Below, piece after piece: positions 27,509 through 37,493 of a DNA stretch of 64,000 nt. A program made the position numbers and the translations under genes. Each line of letters starts with the position of its first letter. Position 1 is the stretch's first letter. The stretch comes from Streptomyces sp. ACA25 (GTDB taxonomy: Bacteria > Actinomycetota > Actinomycetes > Streptomycetales > Streptomycetaceae): positions 310,001 through 374,000 of the forward strand of contig NZ_JAQKPV010000003.1 in the NCBI RefSeq assembly GCF_028200735.1, given 5' to 3'. Below the pieces are notes generated by a model. It made no database searches. It was not told the DNA's origin and worked only from the letters and a program-made list of their open reading frames with translations.

Positions 27509-28354
27509 TCAGGCCAACGGGTCGGGGGCCGCGGAGACACCCAGCTCGGCAAGCCTGGCCCGGCCACCGTCCGGCGCGGTCAGCACCAGCGGGCCGTCCT
27601 CGGTGAGCGCGACCGAGTGCTCCCAGTGCGCCGCCAGGGACCCGTCATCGGTCTTGACGGTCCACTCGTCGTCCAGCACGTGGGTCTTCGCGGTGCCCAG
27701 GGACACCATCGGCTCGATCGCCAGGCACATCCCCGGCACCAGCTTCGGATTGTGCCGGCCGACCAGCCGCCGGCGGTCCACGTAGTTCAGCAGGTGCGGG
27801 TCCATGTGCATCTCGCTGCCGATGCCGTGACCACCGTAGTCCTCGACGATGCCGTACTTTCCCCCGTCGAGCCGGCGCTGCCGCCGTAGGTACCCCTCGA
27901 TCGCCCGGGAGATGTCCAGCAGCCGGTTGCCCTTGCGCATCGCGGCGATACCGGCCCAGAGGGAGGCCTCCGTCACCTTGCTGAGCTCCACGGACTCCGG
28001 GGCGTGCTGCTCCCCCACCAGGATGGTGAGCGCCGCGTCCCCGTGCCAGCCGTCGATGATGGCCCCCGCGTCCACCGAGAGCAGATCGCCCTCGCGGAGC
28101 ACGGTCTCCCGGTCGGGGATGCCGTGCACCACGACGTCGTTCACCGAGGTGCAGATGTTGCCGGGAAAGCCGCCGTACCCGAGGAAATTCGGCGTCGCCC
28201 CGTGGTCGGAAAGCACCTTCGCGGCAACCTCGTCGAGGTCCTTGGTCGTGGCTCCGGGCACCGCGGCGGCGGCGCAGGCACGGTGCATCTCCGCGACGAC
28301 AAGACCTGCCGCGCGCATGGTGGCAATCTGCTCGGGGGTCTTGATCTCGACCAT
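27509..28354 (-). CDS. map: Methionine aminopeptidase, type I
   Basis: This cytoplasmic metalloenzyme removes the start methionine from new proteins. The 281-residue product has the metal ligands in place: SVDAGAIIDGWHGDAA (two Asp), GHGIGSEMH (His), AIEPMVSLG (Glu) and HWEHSVALTEDG (Glu). ATG 28354 begins the conserved N terminus MVEIKTPEQIATMRAAG. A strong terminator lies between adk and map, so map probably has its own promoter and heads the map-infA-rpmJ unit. Confidence 0.96.
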   Translation of the reverse strand: MVEIKTPEQIATMRAAGLVVAEMHRACAAAAVPGATTKDLDEVAAKVLSDHGATPNFLGYGGFPGNICTSVNDVVVHGIPDRETVLREGDLLSVDAGAIIDGWHGDAALTILVGEQHAPESVELSKVTEASLWAGIAAMRKGNRLLDISRAIEGYLRRQRRLDGGKYGIVEDYGGHGIGSEMHMDPHLLNYVDRRRLVGRHNPKLVPGMCLAIEPMVSLGTAKTHVLDDEWTVKTDDGSLAAHWEHSVALTEDGPLVLTAPDGGRARLAELGVSAAPDPLA

Positions 28355-28389
28355 GAGGATTCCTTCTCTGTACCGGGGACGCAGACAAG

Positions 28390-28429
28390 CGTACGGCCGT
28401 GGTGCCCGGGCGGACACCACGGCCGTACG
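28390..28429 (-). terminator. Strong terminator between adk and map
   Basis: A perfect 15-bp stem (28390-28404 with 28415-28429) with a 10-nt loop starts 22 bases past the adk stop. It should split secY-adk from map-infA. Confidence 0.8.
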
Positions 28430-28451
28430 TTGTTCCGCTGCCGGACCTCCG

Positions 28452-29108
28452 TCAGGCGCCACGCCGCGGCAGCGCCGCCAGCGCGCGCTGGGTGACCTCG
28501 GGGACCGCACCGAGAGCCGGGACCGACGCCACCAGGTCCTGCTTGCGGTAGTAGTCGATGATCGGCTCGGTCTCCTGGTGGTAGACCTCCAGGCGCTTGC
28601 GCACCGTCTCCTCGCGGTCGTCCTCCCGCTGGTACAGCTCCGCGCCGCAGTGGTCGCACCGACCGGGGTTCTTCGGCTTGCTGTACTCCGTGTGGAAGAT
28701 GTGGCTGCTGTCCGCCCGGCACATCCGCCGTCCGGCGATGCGCTTCACCACCTCGTCCTCGGGGGCCTCCAGGTCGAGCACCACGTCCAGCTGCCGGGCC
28801 GTCTCCCGCAGCATGACGTCCAGGGCCTCCGCCTGGCCGATGTTGCGCGGGAAGCCGTCCAGCAGAAACCCGTCCTCGGCGTCCGGCTGCGCCATCCGGT
28901 CCGCGGCCATCCCGATGGTGATCTCGTCCGGTACCAGGCGGCCGTCGCGCATGTACTCCTGCGCTTTGCGGCCCAGCTCGGTGCCCTGGCCGATGTTGGC
29001 CCGGAACAGATCTCCGGTGGAGATGTGCGGAATACCCAGATTCTCGGCGAGCAGTGCGGCTTGTGTTCCCTTGCCCGCACCTGGCGGTCCGACGAGGACG
29101 ATACGCAT
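28452..29108 (-). CDS. adk: Adenylate kinase
   Basis: Adk interconverts ATP + AMP and 2 ADP. The 218-residue product has the P-loop GPPGAGKGTQ at residues 7-16, GFPRNIGQAE and the long LID. The LID carries MCRADSSHIFH and a later CDHC pair, so a Cys/His/Cys/Cys zinc site of the actinobacterial type is likely. The ATG shares one base with the secY stop (TGATG), giving tight translational coupling, a common arrangement for secY-adk. Confidence 0.97.
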   Translation of the reverse strand: MRIVLVGPPGAGKGTQAALLAENLGIPHISTGDLFRANIGQGTELGRKAQEYMRDGRLVPDEITIGMAADRMAQPDAEDGFLLDGFPRNIGQAEALDVMLRETARQLDVVLDLEAPEDEVVKRIAGRRMCRADSSHIFHTEYSKPKNPGRCDHCGAELYQREDDREETVRKRLEVYHQETEPIIDYYRKQDLVASVPALGAVPEVTQRALAALPRRGA

Positions 29109-30418
29109 CAGCGGAGGAACCCTTCGTAGTTTCGCTGGTGGAGCTGGCTCTCAATCTGCCGAACTGTCTCCAGACCGACGCCCACGATGATGAGGATCGA
29201 GGTACCGCCGAAGGGGAACTCCCCCTGCGCGTTGAAGAGGATCAGAGCGACAGTGGGAACCAGGGCGATCAGACCCAGATAGATCGATCCCGGCCACGTG
29301 ATGCGGTTCAGCACGTAGCTCAGGTACTCGACCGTGGGCCGACCTGCCCGGATGCCCGGAATGAAGCCACCATACTTCTTCATGTTTTCGGCCACGTCCT
29401 CGGGGTTGAACGTGATGGCCACATAGAAGAAGGCGAAGAAAACGATCAGCAGGAAGTAGCTGACGATGTAGGTCGGGCTGTCCATCTGCGTGAAGTTCCG
29501 CTGGACCCAGTCCGACCAGGCGCTGTCGGAGTTGCTGAACGTCACCAGCAGGGCGGGGATGTACAGCAGCGAGGACGCGAAGATGACCGGGATCACACCC
29601 GCCTGGTTGACCTTCAGCGGGATGTAGGTCGAGGTCCCGCCGTACGAGCGGCGTCCGATCATCCGCTTCGCGTACTGCACGGGGATACGGCGCTGGGCGA
29701 GCTCCACGAAGACGACCAGACCGACCATGGCGAGACCGCAGACGACGACCACGCCGAACTCGATCCAGCCGCCGGCCATGTCGCCCTGCTCCTGGATCCG
29801 CATCAGAGCGGTCGGGAAGCCGGCGGCGATGGAGACGAACATCAGCATGGACATACCGTTGCCGATACCGCGGTCGGTGATCAGCTCACCCAGCCACATG
29901 ATCAGCGCGGTGGCCGAGGTCAGCGTGATGATCATGACCAGGGTGGGGAAGATCGAGTCATCGGGGATGATCGGCTCGGTGCACCCGGGGAAGAGGGTGC
30001 CACTGCGAGCGGTGGCGACCAGACCGGTGGCCTGCAGCACGGCCAGAGCGACCGTCAGGTAGCGGGTGTACTGGGTGATCTTCGCCTGCCCCGACTGCCC
30101 CTCCTTCTTGAGGGCCTCGAGCCGTGGGATCACCACGACCAGCAGCTGCAGAATGATGCTCGCCGTGATGTACGGCATGATCCCGAGCGCGAAGATGGTC
30201 AACTGCATCAGGGCGCCGCCACTGAACATGTCGACCAGACCGAAGAGACCGGCGTCGCGGTCCTGGATCTGTTCCATGCAGTACTGGACGTTCTGATAGC
30301 TCACACCCGGAGTCGGGACGTGCGCCCCGAACCGGAACAGCACCACGATGCCGAGCGTGAACAGCAGCTTCTTGCGCAGGTCGGGCGTCTGGAACGCTCG
30401 GGCGAACGCGGTGAGCAC
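29108..30418 (-). CDS. secY: Protein translocase channel subunit SecY
   Basis: SecY is the ten-helix channel of the Sec translocon in the cytoplasmic membrane. The 436-residue product starts VLTAFARAFQTPDLRKKLLF, and includes the plug and lateral-gate helices (for example ALGIMPYITASIILQLL) and the cytosolic loops RRSYGGTSTYIPLKVNQAGV and KKYGGFIPGIRAGRPT. GTG 30418 is chosen from AGGAGGA four bases upstream; the frame is open further up. It follows rplO, with a hairpin between. Confidence 0.97.
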   Translation of the reverse strand: MLTAFARAFQTPDLRKKLLFTLGIVVLFRFGAHVPTPGVSYQNVQYCMEQIQDRDAGLFGLVDMFSGGALMQLTIFALGIMPYITASIILQLLVVVIPRLEALKKEGQSGQAKITQYTRYLTVALAVLQATGLVATARSGTLFPGCTEPIIPDDSIFPTLVMIITLTSATALIMWLGELITDRGIGNGMSMLMFVSIAAGFPTALMRIQEQGDMAGGWIEFGVVVVCGLAMVGLVVFVELAQRRIPVQYAKRMIGRRSYGGTSTYIPLKVNQAGVIPVIFASSLLYIPALLVTFSNSDSAWSDWVQRNFTQMDSPTYIVSYFLLIVFFAFFYVAITFNPEDVAENMKKYGGFIPGIRAGRPTVEYLSYVLNRITWPGSIYLGLIALVPTVALILFNAQGEFPFGGTSILIIVGVGLETVRQIESQLHQRNYEGFLR

Positions 30419-30578
30419 GATTCCTCCTGCGCCCCCCGCGTCGCACGCGAGAGGTGACGGTCTTGAGGTCAACGGATATGGAGCAAGTCAAGAACCGCGG
30501 CCGGATCGGTCGGCCGAGCAGCCGCGGAAGTCAACAACGCACGCCACCTTACCGGCGACAGTGCTCCACCGGAACGAC

Positions 30579-30614
30579 TGACCGGGGACGCCTGTAAACA
30601 GACATCCCCGGTCA
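30579..30614 (-). terminator. Hairpin between rplO and secY
   Basis: A 10-bp outer stem (30579-30588 with 30605-30614) and a 4-bp inner stem are separated by a 3x3 internal loop. It lies 18 bases past the rplO stop. About 160 bases remain before secY for a secY promoter. Confidence 0.7.
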
Positions 30615-30631
30615 GTAACGCATTTTCCGGC

Positions 30632-31087
30632 TCAGAGGAGCTCGGTGACGGTGCCGCCGGCCGCGGTGATCTTCTCCTTGGCGGAGCCGGAGACGGCGTC
30701 GACCGTCACCTGCAGCGCCACGGTGATCTCACCGGAACCGAGCACCTTCACGAGCTCGTTCTTGCGCACGGCGCCCTTGGCGACCAGATCGGCCACCGTG
30801 ACCTCGCCCCCGGACGGGTACAGCGCGGCCAGCTTCTCCAGGTTCACCACCTGGAACTGCTTGTGGGCGGGGTTCTTGAAGCCCTTGAGCTTGGGCAGCC
30901 GCATGTGCAGCGGCAGCTGACCACCCTCGAAGCCTGCGGGAACCTGGTACCGGGCCTTGGTGCCCTTGGTGCCGCGACCCGCGGTCTTACCCTTGGAACC
31001 CTCACCTCGGCCGACCCGGGTCTTGGCGGTCTTGGCGCCCGGGGCGGGCCGGAGGTTGTGGACCTTCAGCGGCTTGTTCTCCGCCAT
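30632..31087 (-). CDS. rplO: 50S ribosomal protein L15
   Basis: L15 is a 50S assembly protein. The 151-residue product has [30 protein letters not shown] and [19 protein letters not shown], all diagnostic. ATG 31087 lies 1 base after the rpmD stop codon region, so the two are translationally coupled. It is the last gene of the spc block before the hairpin. Confidence 0.97.
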   Translation of the reverse strand: MAENKPLKVHNLRPAPGAKTAKTRVGRGEGSKGKTAGRGTKGTKARYQVPAGFEGGQLPLHMRLPKLKGFKNPAHKQFQVVNLEKLAALYPSGGEVTVADLVAKGAVRKNELVKVLGSGEITVALQVTVDAVSGSAKEKITAAGGTVTELL

Positions 31088-31088
31088 C

Positions 31089-31271
31089 TCAGTCGACCTC
31101 CTCGACCGACACGAGGTGCCGCACGGCGTTGGCCATGCCGCGGATCTCGGGGCGGTCCTCCTTGACGACCACATCGTTGACGCGCCGCAGCCCGAGCGAG
31201 CGCAGCGTGTCGCGGTGGTTCTGCTTGCTGCCGATGTAGGACTTGTTCTGCGTGATCTTCAGGCGGGCCAT
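31089..31271 (-). CDS. rpmD: 50S ribosomal protein L30
   Basis: The 60-residue product starts [19 protein letters not shown] and contains [15 protein letters not shown], the L30 signature. The ATG shares one base with the rpsE stop (TAATG), which couples their translation. Confidence 0.96.
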   Translation of the reverse strand: MARLKITQNKSYIGSKQNHRDTLRSLGLRRVNDVVVKEDRPEIRGMANAVRHLVSVEEVD

Positions 31272-31870
31272 TACGCACCCACCCCGGCACGCGCCCGCAG
31301 CAGAGCGGCGGGAGCCACGTCCTCCAGCGGCAGGCCGCGGCGGGCCGCGATCTCCTCGGGGCGCTGAAGCCCCTGCAGAGCGGCCACCGTGGCGTGCACG
31401 ATGTTGATCGGGTTGGACGAGCCGAGCGACTTGCTCAGCACGTCGTGGATACCGGCGCACTCCAGCACGGCGCGCACCGGACCACCGGCGATCACACCGG
31501 TACCGGGGGAAGCCGGCTTGAGCAGCACGACACCGGCTGCCTTCTCACCCTGGATGGGGTGCGGAATGGTGCCCTGGATCTTGGGGACCTTGAAGAAGTT
31601 CTTCTTGGCCTCCTCGACACCCTTGGCAATGGCGGCCGGAACTTCCTTGGCCTTGCCATATCCGACACCCACGGTGCCGTCACCGTCGCCCACCACGACC
31701 AGCGCGGTAAAGCTGAAGCGACGACCACCCTTCACAACCTTGGCGACACGGTTGATCGCGACGACTCGTTCGACGTACGCGGTCTTCTCGGCGGCGGCGC
31801 CGCCGTCCCGGCCCTTGCGGTCCCGGCGGTCGCCACCGGCGCCGCCACCGCGGCGCTGGGGTCCAGCCAT
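31271..31870 (-). CDS. rpsE: 30S ribosomal protein S5
   Basis: S5 is at the 30S mRNA entrance and affects decoding fidelity. The 199-residue product has [20 protein letters not shown] (the spectinomycin-loop region) and a C-terminal domain with [17 protein letters not shown]. The N-terminal Gly/Arg-rich extension of about 35 residues is typical of actinobacteria. It is 43 bases downstream of rplR. Confidence 0.97.
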   Translation of the reverse strand: MAGPQRRGGGAGGDRRDRKGRDGGAAAEKTAYVERVVAINRVAKVVKGGRRFSFTALVVVGDGDGTVGVGYGKAKEVPAAIAKGVEEAKKNFFKVPKIQGTIPHPIQGEKAAGVVLLKPASPGTGVIAGGPVRAVLECAGIHDVLSKSLGSSNPINIVHATVAALQGLQRPEEIAARRGLPLEDVAPAALLRARAGVGA

Positions 31871-31913
31871 TGGAATTACCTCTCTCGTTTACGTCCGCGC
31901 GTGCGGAACCGGC

Positions 31914-32297
31914 TCAGAACTTGAGCCCGGCCTCGCGGGCGGCGTCAGCCAGAGCGGCAATCCGCCCTGCGTATTTGTTACCGCCGCGGTCGAACACGAC
32001 GGCTTCGATGCCGGCTGCCTTGGCACGCTCGGCGACCAGTGCGCCGACCTGCTTGGCCTGAGCGCTCTTGTCGCCCTCGGCACCGCGGATGGATGCGTCG
32101 AGCGACGAGGCGGAGGCCAGCGTGTGGCCCTGCACGTCATCGACGACCTGCGCCACCATGTGGCGGTTGGAGCGCGTCACGACCAGCCGCGGGCGCTCGG
32201 GGGTACCCGAGACCTTCTTGCGGATGCGGATGTGACGGCGCTTGGTGGCCGTCCGCTTGCGGGCGTCACCCTTGGCAATCTTCACACCGTATGCCAT
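31914..32297 (-). CDS. rplR: 50S ribosomal protein L18
   Basis: L18 binds 5S rRNA with L5. The 127-residue product has [19 protein letters not shown] and ends [24 protein letters not shown], the family C terminus. It is 3 bases after the rplF stop. Confidence 0.97.
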   Translation of the reverse strand: MAYGVKIAKGDARKRTATKRRHIRIRKKVSGTPERPRLVVTRSNRHMVAQVVDDVQGHTLASASSLDASIRGAEGDKSAQAKQVGALVAERAKAAGIEAVVFDRGGNKYAGRIAALADAAREAGLKF

Positions 32298-32300
32298 GGC

Positions 32301-32840
32301 TTACTTACCAGCCTTTCCGACCTTGCGGCGGATGACTTCGCCCGCGTACTTGACGCCCTTGGCCTTGTACGGGTCGGGCTTGCGCAGCTTGCGGATGTTG
32401 GCGGCAACCTCGCCGACCTTCTGCTTGTCGATACCCTCGACACTCAGCTTGGTCGGAGATTCGACCTTGAAGGAAATCCCCTCGGGGGCCTCCACCACGA
32501 TCGAGTGGCTGTAGCCCAGCGAGAACTCGAGGTTCGAGCCCTTCGCCAGTACGCGGTAACCCACGCCGCTGATCTCGAGATTCTTGCGGTATCCCTCGGT
32601 CACGCCAGTGATCATGTTCGCCACCAGCGTGCGGGACAGGCCGTGCAGGGCCCTGTTCTGACGCTCGTCGTTCGGACGGGTGACGACGACCGCGCCGTCC
32701 TCACCCTTGGCGACCGCGATGGGCGTGGCGACAGTGTGCGCCAGGGACCCCTTGGGACCCTTCACCTCGACTGTCTGCCCATCGATGGTGACGTCCACAC
32801 CGGCGGGAACCTGGATGGGGAGCTTGCCGATACGCGACAT
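32301..32840 (-). CDS. rplF: 50S ribosomal protein L6
   Basis: L6 lies near the factor-binding site of the 50S subunit. The 179-residue product starts [15 protein letters not shown] and ends in the conserved [22 protein letters not shown] 32840 gives the family length; the longer open frame overlaps rpsH and is rejected. Confidence 0.97.
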   Translation of the reverse strand: MSRIGKLPIQVPAGVDVTIDGQTVEVKGPKGSLAHTVATPIAVAKGEDGAVVVTRPNDERQNRALHGLSRTLVANMITGVTEGYRKNLEISGVGYRVLAKGSNLEFSLGYSHSIVVEAPEGISFKVESPTKLSVEGIDKQKVGEVAANIRKLRKPDPYKAKGVKYAGEVIRRKVGKAGK

Positions 32841-32865
32841 TGCTGTTCTCCTCCGTTCCCTTCCG

Positions 32866-33264
32866 TTACCAGACGTAGGCGAGGACTTCCCCACCCACAC
32901 CCTTCTTGTTCGCCTGCTTGTCGGTGAGTAGACCGTAGGACGTGGAGATGATCGCCACGCCCAGGCCGCCGAGCACCTTCGGCAGGTTGGTGGACTTTGC
33001 GTAGACCCGAAGGCCCGGCTTCGAAATCCGCTTGATGCCGGCGATCGAGCGCTCACGGTTCGGGCCGAACTTCAGCTCGAGCACGAGATTGCTGCCCACC
33101 GCGGCGTCCTCGGTACGCCAGCCGGTGATGTAGCCCTCCTGCTGGAGAATCTCCGCGATGTGCGACTTGATCTTGCTGTGCGGCATCGCGACGGAGTCGT
33201 GATACGCCGAGTTCGCGTTTCGCAGACGAGTCAGCATGTCTGCGATCGGATCGGTCATGGTCAT
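32866..33264 (-). CDS. rpsH: 30S ribosomal protein S8
   Basis: S8 organises the central domain of 16S rRNA. The 132-residue product begins [18 protein letters not shown] and has [11 protein letters not shown], with a C terminus [13 protein letters not shown]. In E. coli S8 represses the spc operon through its mRNA; no clear S8-like site is visible here, though a short hairpin lies in the gap upstream. Confidence 0.97.
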   Translation of the reverse strand: MTMTDPIADMLTRLRNANSAYHDSVAMPHSKIKSHIAEILQQEGYITGWRTEDAAVGSNLVLELKFGPNRERSIAGIKRISKPGLRVYAKSTNLPKVLGGLGVAIISTSYGLLTDKQANKKGVGGEVLAYVW

Positions 33265-33474
33265 GTGATGGCCTTCGGCCTCTCTCGCCGGGGTTTCCTG
33301 TCTGCGCCATCCCTCTCCCCGCTGAAGAGCGGGACGGGTGCGGTGCGGGGACCTACGGCGTAGTAAGACGGTCATGGGCGGCGGGCGCCCAACCCTTCCA
33401 CTCTAGGTGATCAGGTCGGGTCCGCCCGCCATCCATCTGCTTACCGAGAGCCCTGGGCAGCCTGTTGGGGCTGG
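33265..33474 (-). promoter_or_regulatory. 210-bp gap between rpsN and rpsH with a small hairpin
   Basis: This is unusually long for the spc block, where most gaps are under 50 bases. A 6-bp stem with a 4-base loop lies at 33318-33333. The gap could hold a promoter or a ribosomal-protein binding site; no stronger statement is possible. Confidence 0.4.
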
Positions 33475-33660
33475 TTACCAGGAGCTCTTGGTCACGCCCG
33501 GCAGCTCGCCGCGGTGGGCCATCTCACGAAGGCACACACGGCACAGGCCGAACTTGCGGTAGACGGAGTGGGGCCGGCCGCAACGCTGGCAGCGCGTGTA
33601 GCCACGCACCGCGAACTTGGGCTTGCGGTTGGCCTTGGCAATCAGGGACTTTTTCGCCAC
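33475..33660 (-). CDS. rpsN: 30S ribosomal protein S14, type Z (zinc-binding)
   Basis: The 61-residue product is the short zinc-containing S14: ligands C24, C27, C40 and C43 in CQRC and CRVC. It starts [18 protein letters not shown] and ends [10 protein letters not shown]. Streptomycetes usually have a second, cysteine-free S14 made when zinc is short. It is 3 bases after rplE. Confidence 0.97.
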   Translation of the reverse strand: MAKKSLIAKANRKPKFAVRGYTRCQRCGRPHSVYRKFGLCRVCLREMAHRGELPGVTKSSW

Positions 33661-33663
33661 GGC

Positions 33664-34227
33664 TCACGCCTCCTTGAACGGGAATCCGAGGTGACGCAGC
33701 AGGGCGCGGCCTTCCTCGTCGTTGGTCGCCGTGGTCACCACGGTGATGTCCATGCCCCGGACCCGGTCGAGCTTGTCCTGGTCGATCTCGTGGAACATGA
33801 CCTGCTCGGTCAGACCGAAGGTGTAGTTGCCCCGGCCGTCGAACTGCTTCGGCGACAGCCCGCGGAAGTCGCGGATGCGCGGCAGCGCGAGCGACAGCAG
33901 GCGGTCGAGGAACTCCCACATGCGGTCGCCCCGCAGGGTGACGTGGGCACCGATCGGCTGGCCCTCGCGCAGCTTGAACTGCGCGATCGACTTCCGGGCC
34001 TTGGTCACGGCGGGCTTCTGGCCGGTGATCGTGGCGAGGTCGCGGATGGCGCCCTCGATCAGCTTGGAGTCGCGGGCTGCGTCGCCCACGCCCATGTTGA
34101 CCACGATCTTGGTGAGACCGGGGGTCTGCATGATGTTCTCGTACTGGAACTGGTCACGCAGCTTGCCCGCGATCTCCTCGCGGTAGCGCGTCTTCAGACG
34201 CGGCTGGGTCGGCGTAGCGGTCGTCAT
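33664..34227 (-). CDS. rplE: 50S ribosomal protein L5
   Basis: L5 binds 5S rRNA and contacts the P-site tRNA. The 187-residue product shows [40 protein letters not shown] and [22 protein letters not shown] text (here [18 protein letters not shown]). The start shares one base with the rplX stop. Confidence 0.97.
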   Translation of the reverse strand: MTTATPTQPRLKTRYREEIAGKLRDQFQYENIMQTPGLTKIVVNMGVGDAARDSKLIEGAIRDLATITGQKPAVTKARKSIAQFKLREGQPIGAHVTLRGDRMWEFLDRLLSLALPRIRDFRGLSPKQFDGRGNYTFGLTEQVMFHEIDQDKLDRVRGMDITVVTTATNDEEGRALLRHLGFPFKEA

Positions 34228-34550
34228 CAGATGTCCTCACCGGTTCGCTTGGCAACGCGGATCTTGTTGCCCTCTTCGTCGAAGCGGTAGCCGACACGGG
34301 TGGGGACCTTCTGGCCGTCCTTCTCCACGACGAGCGCGACATTGCTCACGTGGACCGGAGCCTCGGTCGTCACGATGCCACCGGTCTGCGAACCGCGAGC
34401 GGTCTGGCCGGCCTTGGTGTGCTTCTTGACCCGGTTGACGCCTTCGACCAGGACTCGGTCCTCGCGGGGGTAGGCCACAATGACCTTGCCCTGCTTGCCC
34501 CGGTCCTTGCCGGTGATGACCTGGACCAGGTCGCCCTTCTTGATCTTCAT
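34227..34550 (-). CDS. rplX: 50S ribosomal protein L24
   Basis: L24 is a 50S assembly initiator with a KOW motif. The 107-residue product starts [20 protein letters not shown] and has [12 protein letters not shown]. It lies 3 bases after rplN. Confidence 0.97.
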   Translation of the reverse strand: MKIKKGDLVQVITGKDRGKQGKVIVAYPREDRVLVEGVNRVKKHTKAGQTARGSQTGGIVTTEAPVHVSNVALVVEKDGQKVPTRVGYRFDEEGNKIRVAKRTGEDI

Positions 34551-34553
34551 CGG

Positions 34554-34922
34554 TTACAGCACCTCCGGCGCGAGCGAGATGATCTTCATGAACTTCTTCT
34601 CGCGCAGTTCACGGCCCACCGGGCCGAAGATGCGGGTACCGCGGGGGTCGCCGTCGTTCTTGAGAATGACGGCGGCGTTCTCGTCGAAGCGGATGTAGGA
34701 ACCGTCGGGACGACGGCGCTCCTTGACGGCACGCACGATGACGGCCTTGACGACGTCACCCTTCTTCACGTTGCCACCGGGGATCGCGTCCTTGACGGTG
34801 GCAACGATCACGTCGCCGATACCCGCGTAGCGGCGACCGGAGCCGCCGAGAACACGGATGCAAAGGATTTCCTTCGCACCAGTGTTGTCGGCGACACGCA
34901 GTCGCGACTCCTGCTGGATCAC
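34554..34922 (-). CDS. rplN: 50S ribosomal protein L14
   Basis: L14 forms an inter-subunit bridge. The 122-residue length is exact for the family when GTG 34922 is used as start; the open frame upstream is not conserved. Motifs are [17 protein letters not shown] and [21 protein letters not shown] 100-bp gap separates it from rpsQ. Confidence 0.97.
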   Translation of the reverse strand: MIQQESRLRVADNTGAKEILCIRVLGGSGRRYAGIGDVIVATVKDAIPGGNVKKGDVVKAVIVRAVKERRRPDGSYIRFDENAAVILKNDGDPRGTRIFGPVGRELREKKFMKIISLAPEVL

Positions 34923-35022
34923 GTCTGTCTCCTGATCGTCTGCCGGTTCCCGGTGGGGTCCGGACCTGCTGGGGCCCTGCCCCACCGAGCCTGGCGGAAC
35001 TGGTCCTGAGGGAACTCAGGAA

Positions 35023-35316
35023 TTACTTGGCCTTCTCGAGGATCTCGACGATGCGCCAGCGCTTGGTCGCGGACAGGGGACGGGTCTCCATCAGGAGAAC
35101 CCGGTCACCGATGCCCGCAGCGTTCTGCTCGTCGTGAGCCTTGAGCTTGTTGGTACGGCGGATGATCTTGCCGTAGAGGGCGTGCTTGACACGGTCCTCG
35201 ACAGCGACGACGACGGTCTTGTCCATCTTGTCGCTGACGACGAGGCCCTCTCGGGTCTTGCGCCGGCCGCGCGCGGCAATGTCTTCAGTCGTCTCAGTCA
35301 TCTTCTTCTCGCTCAT
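35023..35316 (-). CDS. rpsQ: 30S ribosomal protein S17
   Basis: S17 is a primary 16S-binding OB-fold protein. The 97-residue product has [20 protein letters not shown] and [19 protein letters not shown]. The ATG shares one base with the rpmC stop. Confidence 0.97.
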   Translation of the reverse strand: MSEKKMTETTEDIAARGRRKTREGLVVSDKMDKTVVVAVEDRVKHALYGKIIRRTNKLKAHDEQNAAGIGDRVLLMETRPLSATKRWRIVEILEKAK

Positions 35317-35540
35317 CAGGAGCTTTCCACCGCCTCGATACCGAGCTCGCGCTCACGCATGAGGGTGTAGATGCGGGCGATGTCCTTACGGACGGCCTTC
35401 AGCCGGCTGTTGTTCTCCAGCTGTCCGGTCGCGGCCTGGAAACGGAGCCGAAACAGCTCCTCCTTGGCCTCACGCAGCTTCACCACGAGTTCCTCGTTGT
35501 TCAGCTCCCGCAGCTCGGTCACCTTGGTACCGACCGCCAT
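35316..35540 (-). CDS. rpmC: 50S ribosomal protein L29
   Basis: L29 lies at the peptide exit and helps bind trigger factor and SRP. The 74-residue product starts [20 protein letters not shown] and has [18 protein letters not shown] 35540 forms a TGATG overlap with the rplP stop; a GTG one codon earlier is less likely. Confidence 0.96.
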   Translation of the reverse strand: MAVGTKVTELRELNNEELVVKLREAKEELFRLRFQAATGQLENNSRLKAVRKDIARIYTLMRERELGIEAVESS

Positions 35541-35959
35541 CACGACTCACCTGCCTCGCGCCGAACGATCCGGCACTTCATCGGAAGCTTGTGAGCAGCG
35601 CGGATGAGCGCCTCACGAGCAATCTTCTCGTTGGGGTACGACAGCTCGAACATCACCCGTCCCGGCTTGACGTTCGCGACCCACCACTCGGGCGAGCCCT
35701 TACCGGAACCCATGCGGGTCTCGGCGGGCTTCTTGGTCAGCGGACGGTCCGGGTAGATGTTGATCCACACCTTGCCGCCACGCTTGATGTGACGGGTCAT
35801 GGAGATACGAGCTGCCTCGATCTGCCGGTTCGTCACATAAGCCGCGGTGACGGCCTGGATACCGTACTCACCGAACGCAACCTCGGTGCCGCCCTTGGCC
35901 ATGCCCTTGCGCTTCGGGTGGTGCTGCTTGCGGTGCTTGACCCTGCGCGGGATCAGCAT
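35540..35959 (-). CDS. rplP: 50S ribosomal protein L16
   Basis: L16 helps position tRNA acceptor arms at the A site. The 139-residue product starts [20 protein letters not shown] and contains [28 protein letters not shown] sequence with [20 protein letters not shown]. It lies 3 bases after rpsC. Confidence 0.97.
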   Translation of the reverse strand: MLIPRRVKHRKQHHPKRKGMAKGGTEVAFGEYGIQAVTAAYVTNRQIEAARISMTRHIKRGGKVWINIYPDRPLTKKPAETRMGSGKGSPEWWVANVKPGRVMFELSYPNEKIAREALIRAAHKLPMKCRIVRREAGES

Positions 35960-35962
35960 GAG

Positions 35963-36811
35963 TCAGCCTTCCTTTCCAGCGTTACCCGAGGACGCCTCCG
36001 CCGGAGCGGACTCGGCCTTCGGAGCCTCGGCCTTGGCCTCGGCGGCCGGGGCCTGCTGCGGCTTGCGGCCACGGCCCCCGCGCTCGCCACGGCCGCGCGG
36101 GGCGCGGTCGCCACCGGCGCCGGCACCGCCACGCGACGGGCGGTTGCCCGCCCGGGCAGCGGCGTTCTCCGCGCGCACCTCGGAGATGTTCTTGACGTCG
36201 CCCTTGTAGATCCAGACCTTCACACCGATGCGGCCGAAGGTGGTCTTGGCCTCGAAGAAGCCGTAGTCCACGTTCGCGCGCAGGGTGTGCAGGGGAACCC
36301 GGCCCTCGCGGTAGAACTCGGAGCGGGACATCTCGGCACCGCCGAGACGGCCGCCGCACTGGATCTTGATGCCCTTGGCGCCGGCCTTCATGGTGCTCTG
36401 CATGCTCTTGCGCATCGCACGGCGGAAGGAGACGCGGGAGGACAGCTGCTCAGCGACGGCCTGGGCCACCAGCTGCGCGTCCAGCTCGGGGTTCTTGACC
36501 TCGAGGATGTTGAACTGGATCTGCTTCCCGGTCAGCTTCTCCAGGTTGCCCCGGAGCCGGTCGGCCTCCGCGCCGCGGCGGCCGATGACGATGCCCGGCC
36601 GGGCGGTGTGGACGTCGACGCGAACGCGGTCACGGGTGCGCTCGATCTCCACCTTGGAGATGCCGGCCCGCTCCATGCCCTGCGTGAGCATGCGGCGGAT
36701 CGCGACGTCTTCCTTGACGTAGTCCTTGTACAGCTTGTCGGCGTACCAACGCGACTTGAAGTCGGTGGTGATGCCGAGCCGGAACCCGTGCGGGTTTACC
36801 TTCTGGCCCAT
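35963..36811 (-). CDS. rpsC: 30S ribosomal protein S3
   Basis: S3 sits at the mRNA entrance and has helicase-like activity with S4 and S5. The 282-residue product starts [20 protein letters not shown] and has the KH-domain [18 protein letters not shown]-terminal tail of about 60 residues rich in Arg/Gly, then Ala/Glu/Pro, extends past the bacterial core, as in other streptomycetes. The start shares one base with the rplV stop. Confidence 0.97.
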   Translation of the reverse strand: MGQKVNPHGFRLGITTDFKSRWYADKLYKDYVKEDVAIRRMLTQGMERAGISKVEIERTRDRVRVDVHTARPGIVIGRRGAEADRLRGNLEKLTGKQIQFNILEVKNPELDAQLVAQAVAEQLSSRVSFRRAMRKSMQSTMKAGAKGIKIQCGGRLGGAEMSRSEFYREGRVPLHTLRANVDYGFFEAKTTFGRIGVKVWIYKGDVKNISEVRAENAAARAGNRPSRGGAGAGGDRAPRGRGERGGRGRKPQQAPAAEAKAEAPKAESAPAEASSGNAGKEG

Positions 36812-37158
36812 TACCGGGTTCCTTCCTTGCTGCTGACGACCACGGTGATGTGGCTGGTCCGCTTGCGGATCCGGAAGGCACGCCCCTGGGCGCGCGGCCG
36901 GAACCGCTTGAGCGTCGGGCCCTCGTCGACGTATGCCTCGGAAATGACGAGACCGTCGATGTCGGTGTGGTCGTGGTTGTGCGCGGCGTTGGCAATGGCG
37001 CTGTCCAGCACCTTGCCCACCGGCACGCTGGCGGCCTGCGGGGCGAAGCGCAGGACCGCCTGAGCCTCCGTGGCGCTCATGCCACGGATGAGGTCCACCA
37101 CCCGGCGGGCCTTCATGGGCGTGACGCGGATGTACCGCGCCTGGGCCCTGGCTTCCAT
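36811..37158 (-). CDS. rplV: 50S ribosomal protein L22
   Basis: L22 lines the peptide exit tunnel. The 115-residue product starts [20 protein letters not shown] and has [23 protein letters not shown] 37158 was chosen over 37191 and 37182 because the conserved start and a GAAGGGA ribosome site support it. Confidence 0.97.
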   Translation of the reverse strand: MEARAQARYIRVTPMKARRVVDLIRGMSATEAQAVLRFAPQAASVPVGKVLDSAIANAAHNHDHTDIDGLVISEAYVDEGPTLKRFRPRAQGRAFRIRKRTSHITVVVSSKEGTR

Positions 37159-37200
37159 GGTTGTCCCTTCGGTGTCAGTCATAGTCTTCACACCCGCCGG

Positions 37201-37482
37201 TCAGCGACGCCGCGATTTGCGGTCGTCCTTCACGTGGCCACGGAAGGTGCGGGTCGGCGCGAACTCGCCGAGCTTGTGGCCGACCATCGACTCGGTGACG
37301 AACACCGGGACGTGCTTCCGACCGTCATGCACCGCGATCGTGTGCCCGAGCATGTCCGGGACGATCATCGAGCGCCGGGACCAGGTCTTGATGACGTTCT
37401 TGGTGCCTGCCTCGTTCTGTACGTCCACCTTCTTGGTCAGGTGGTCGTCGACGAAGGGCCCCTTCTTGAGACTGCGCGGCAT
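37201..37482 (-). CDS. rpsS: 30S ribosomal protein S19
   Basis: S19 is in the 30S head near the A site. The 93-residue product starts [19 protein letters not shown], with [21 protein letters not shown] and [12 protein letters not shown]. It is 11 bases after rplB. Confidence 0.97.
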   Translation of the reverse strand: MPRSLKKGPFVDDHLTKKVDVQNEAGTKNVIKTWSRRSMIVPDMLGHTIAVHDGRKHVPVFVTESMVGHKLGEFAPTRTFRGHVKDDRKSRRR

Positions 37483-37493
37483 CTAACCCGCTC

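Noticed and set aside
29054..30457. Long plus-strand open frame opposite secY
   Set aside because: His/Asp-rich translation is the complement of membrane-helix codons; secY is certain.
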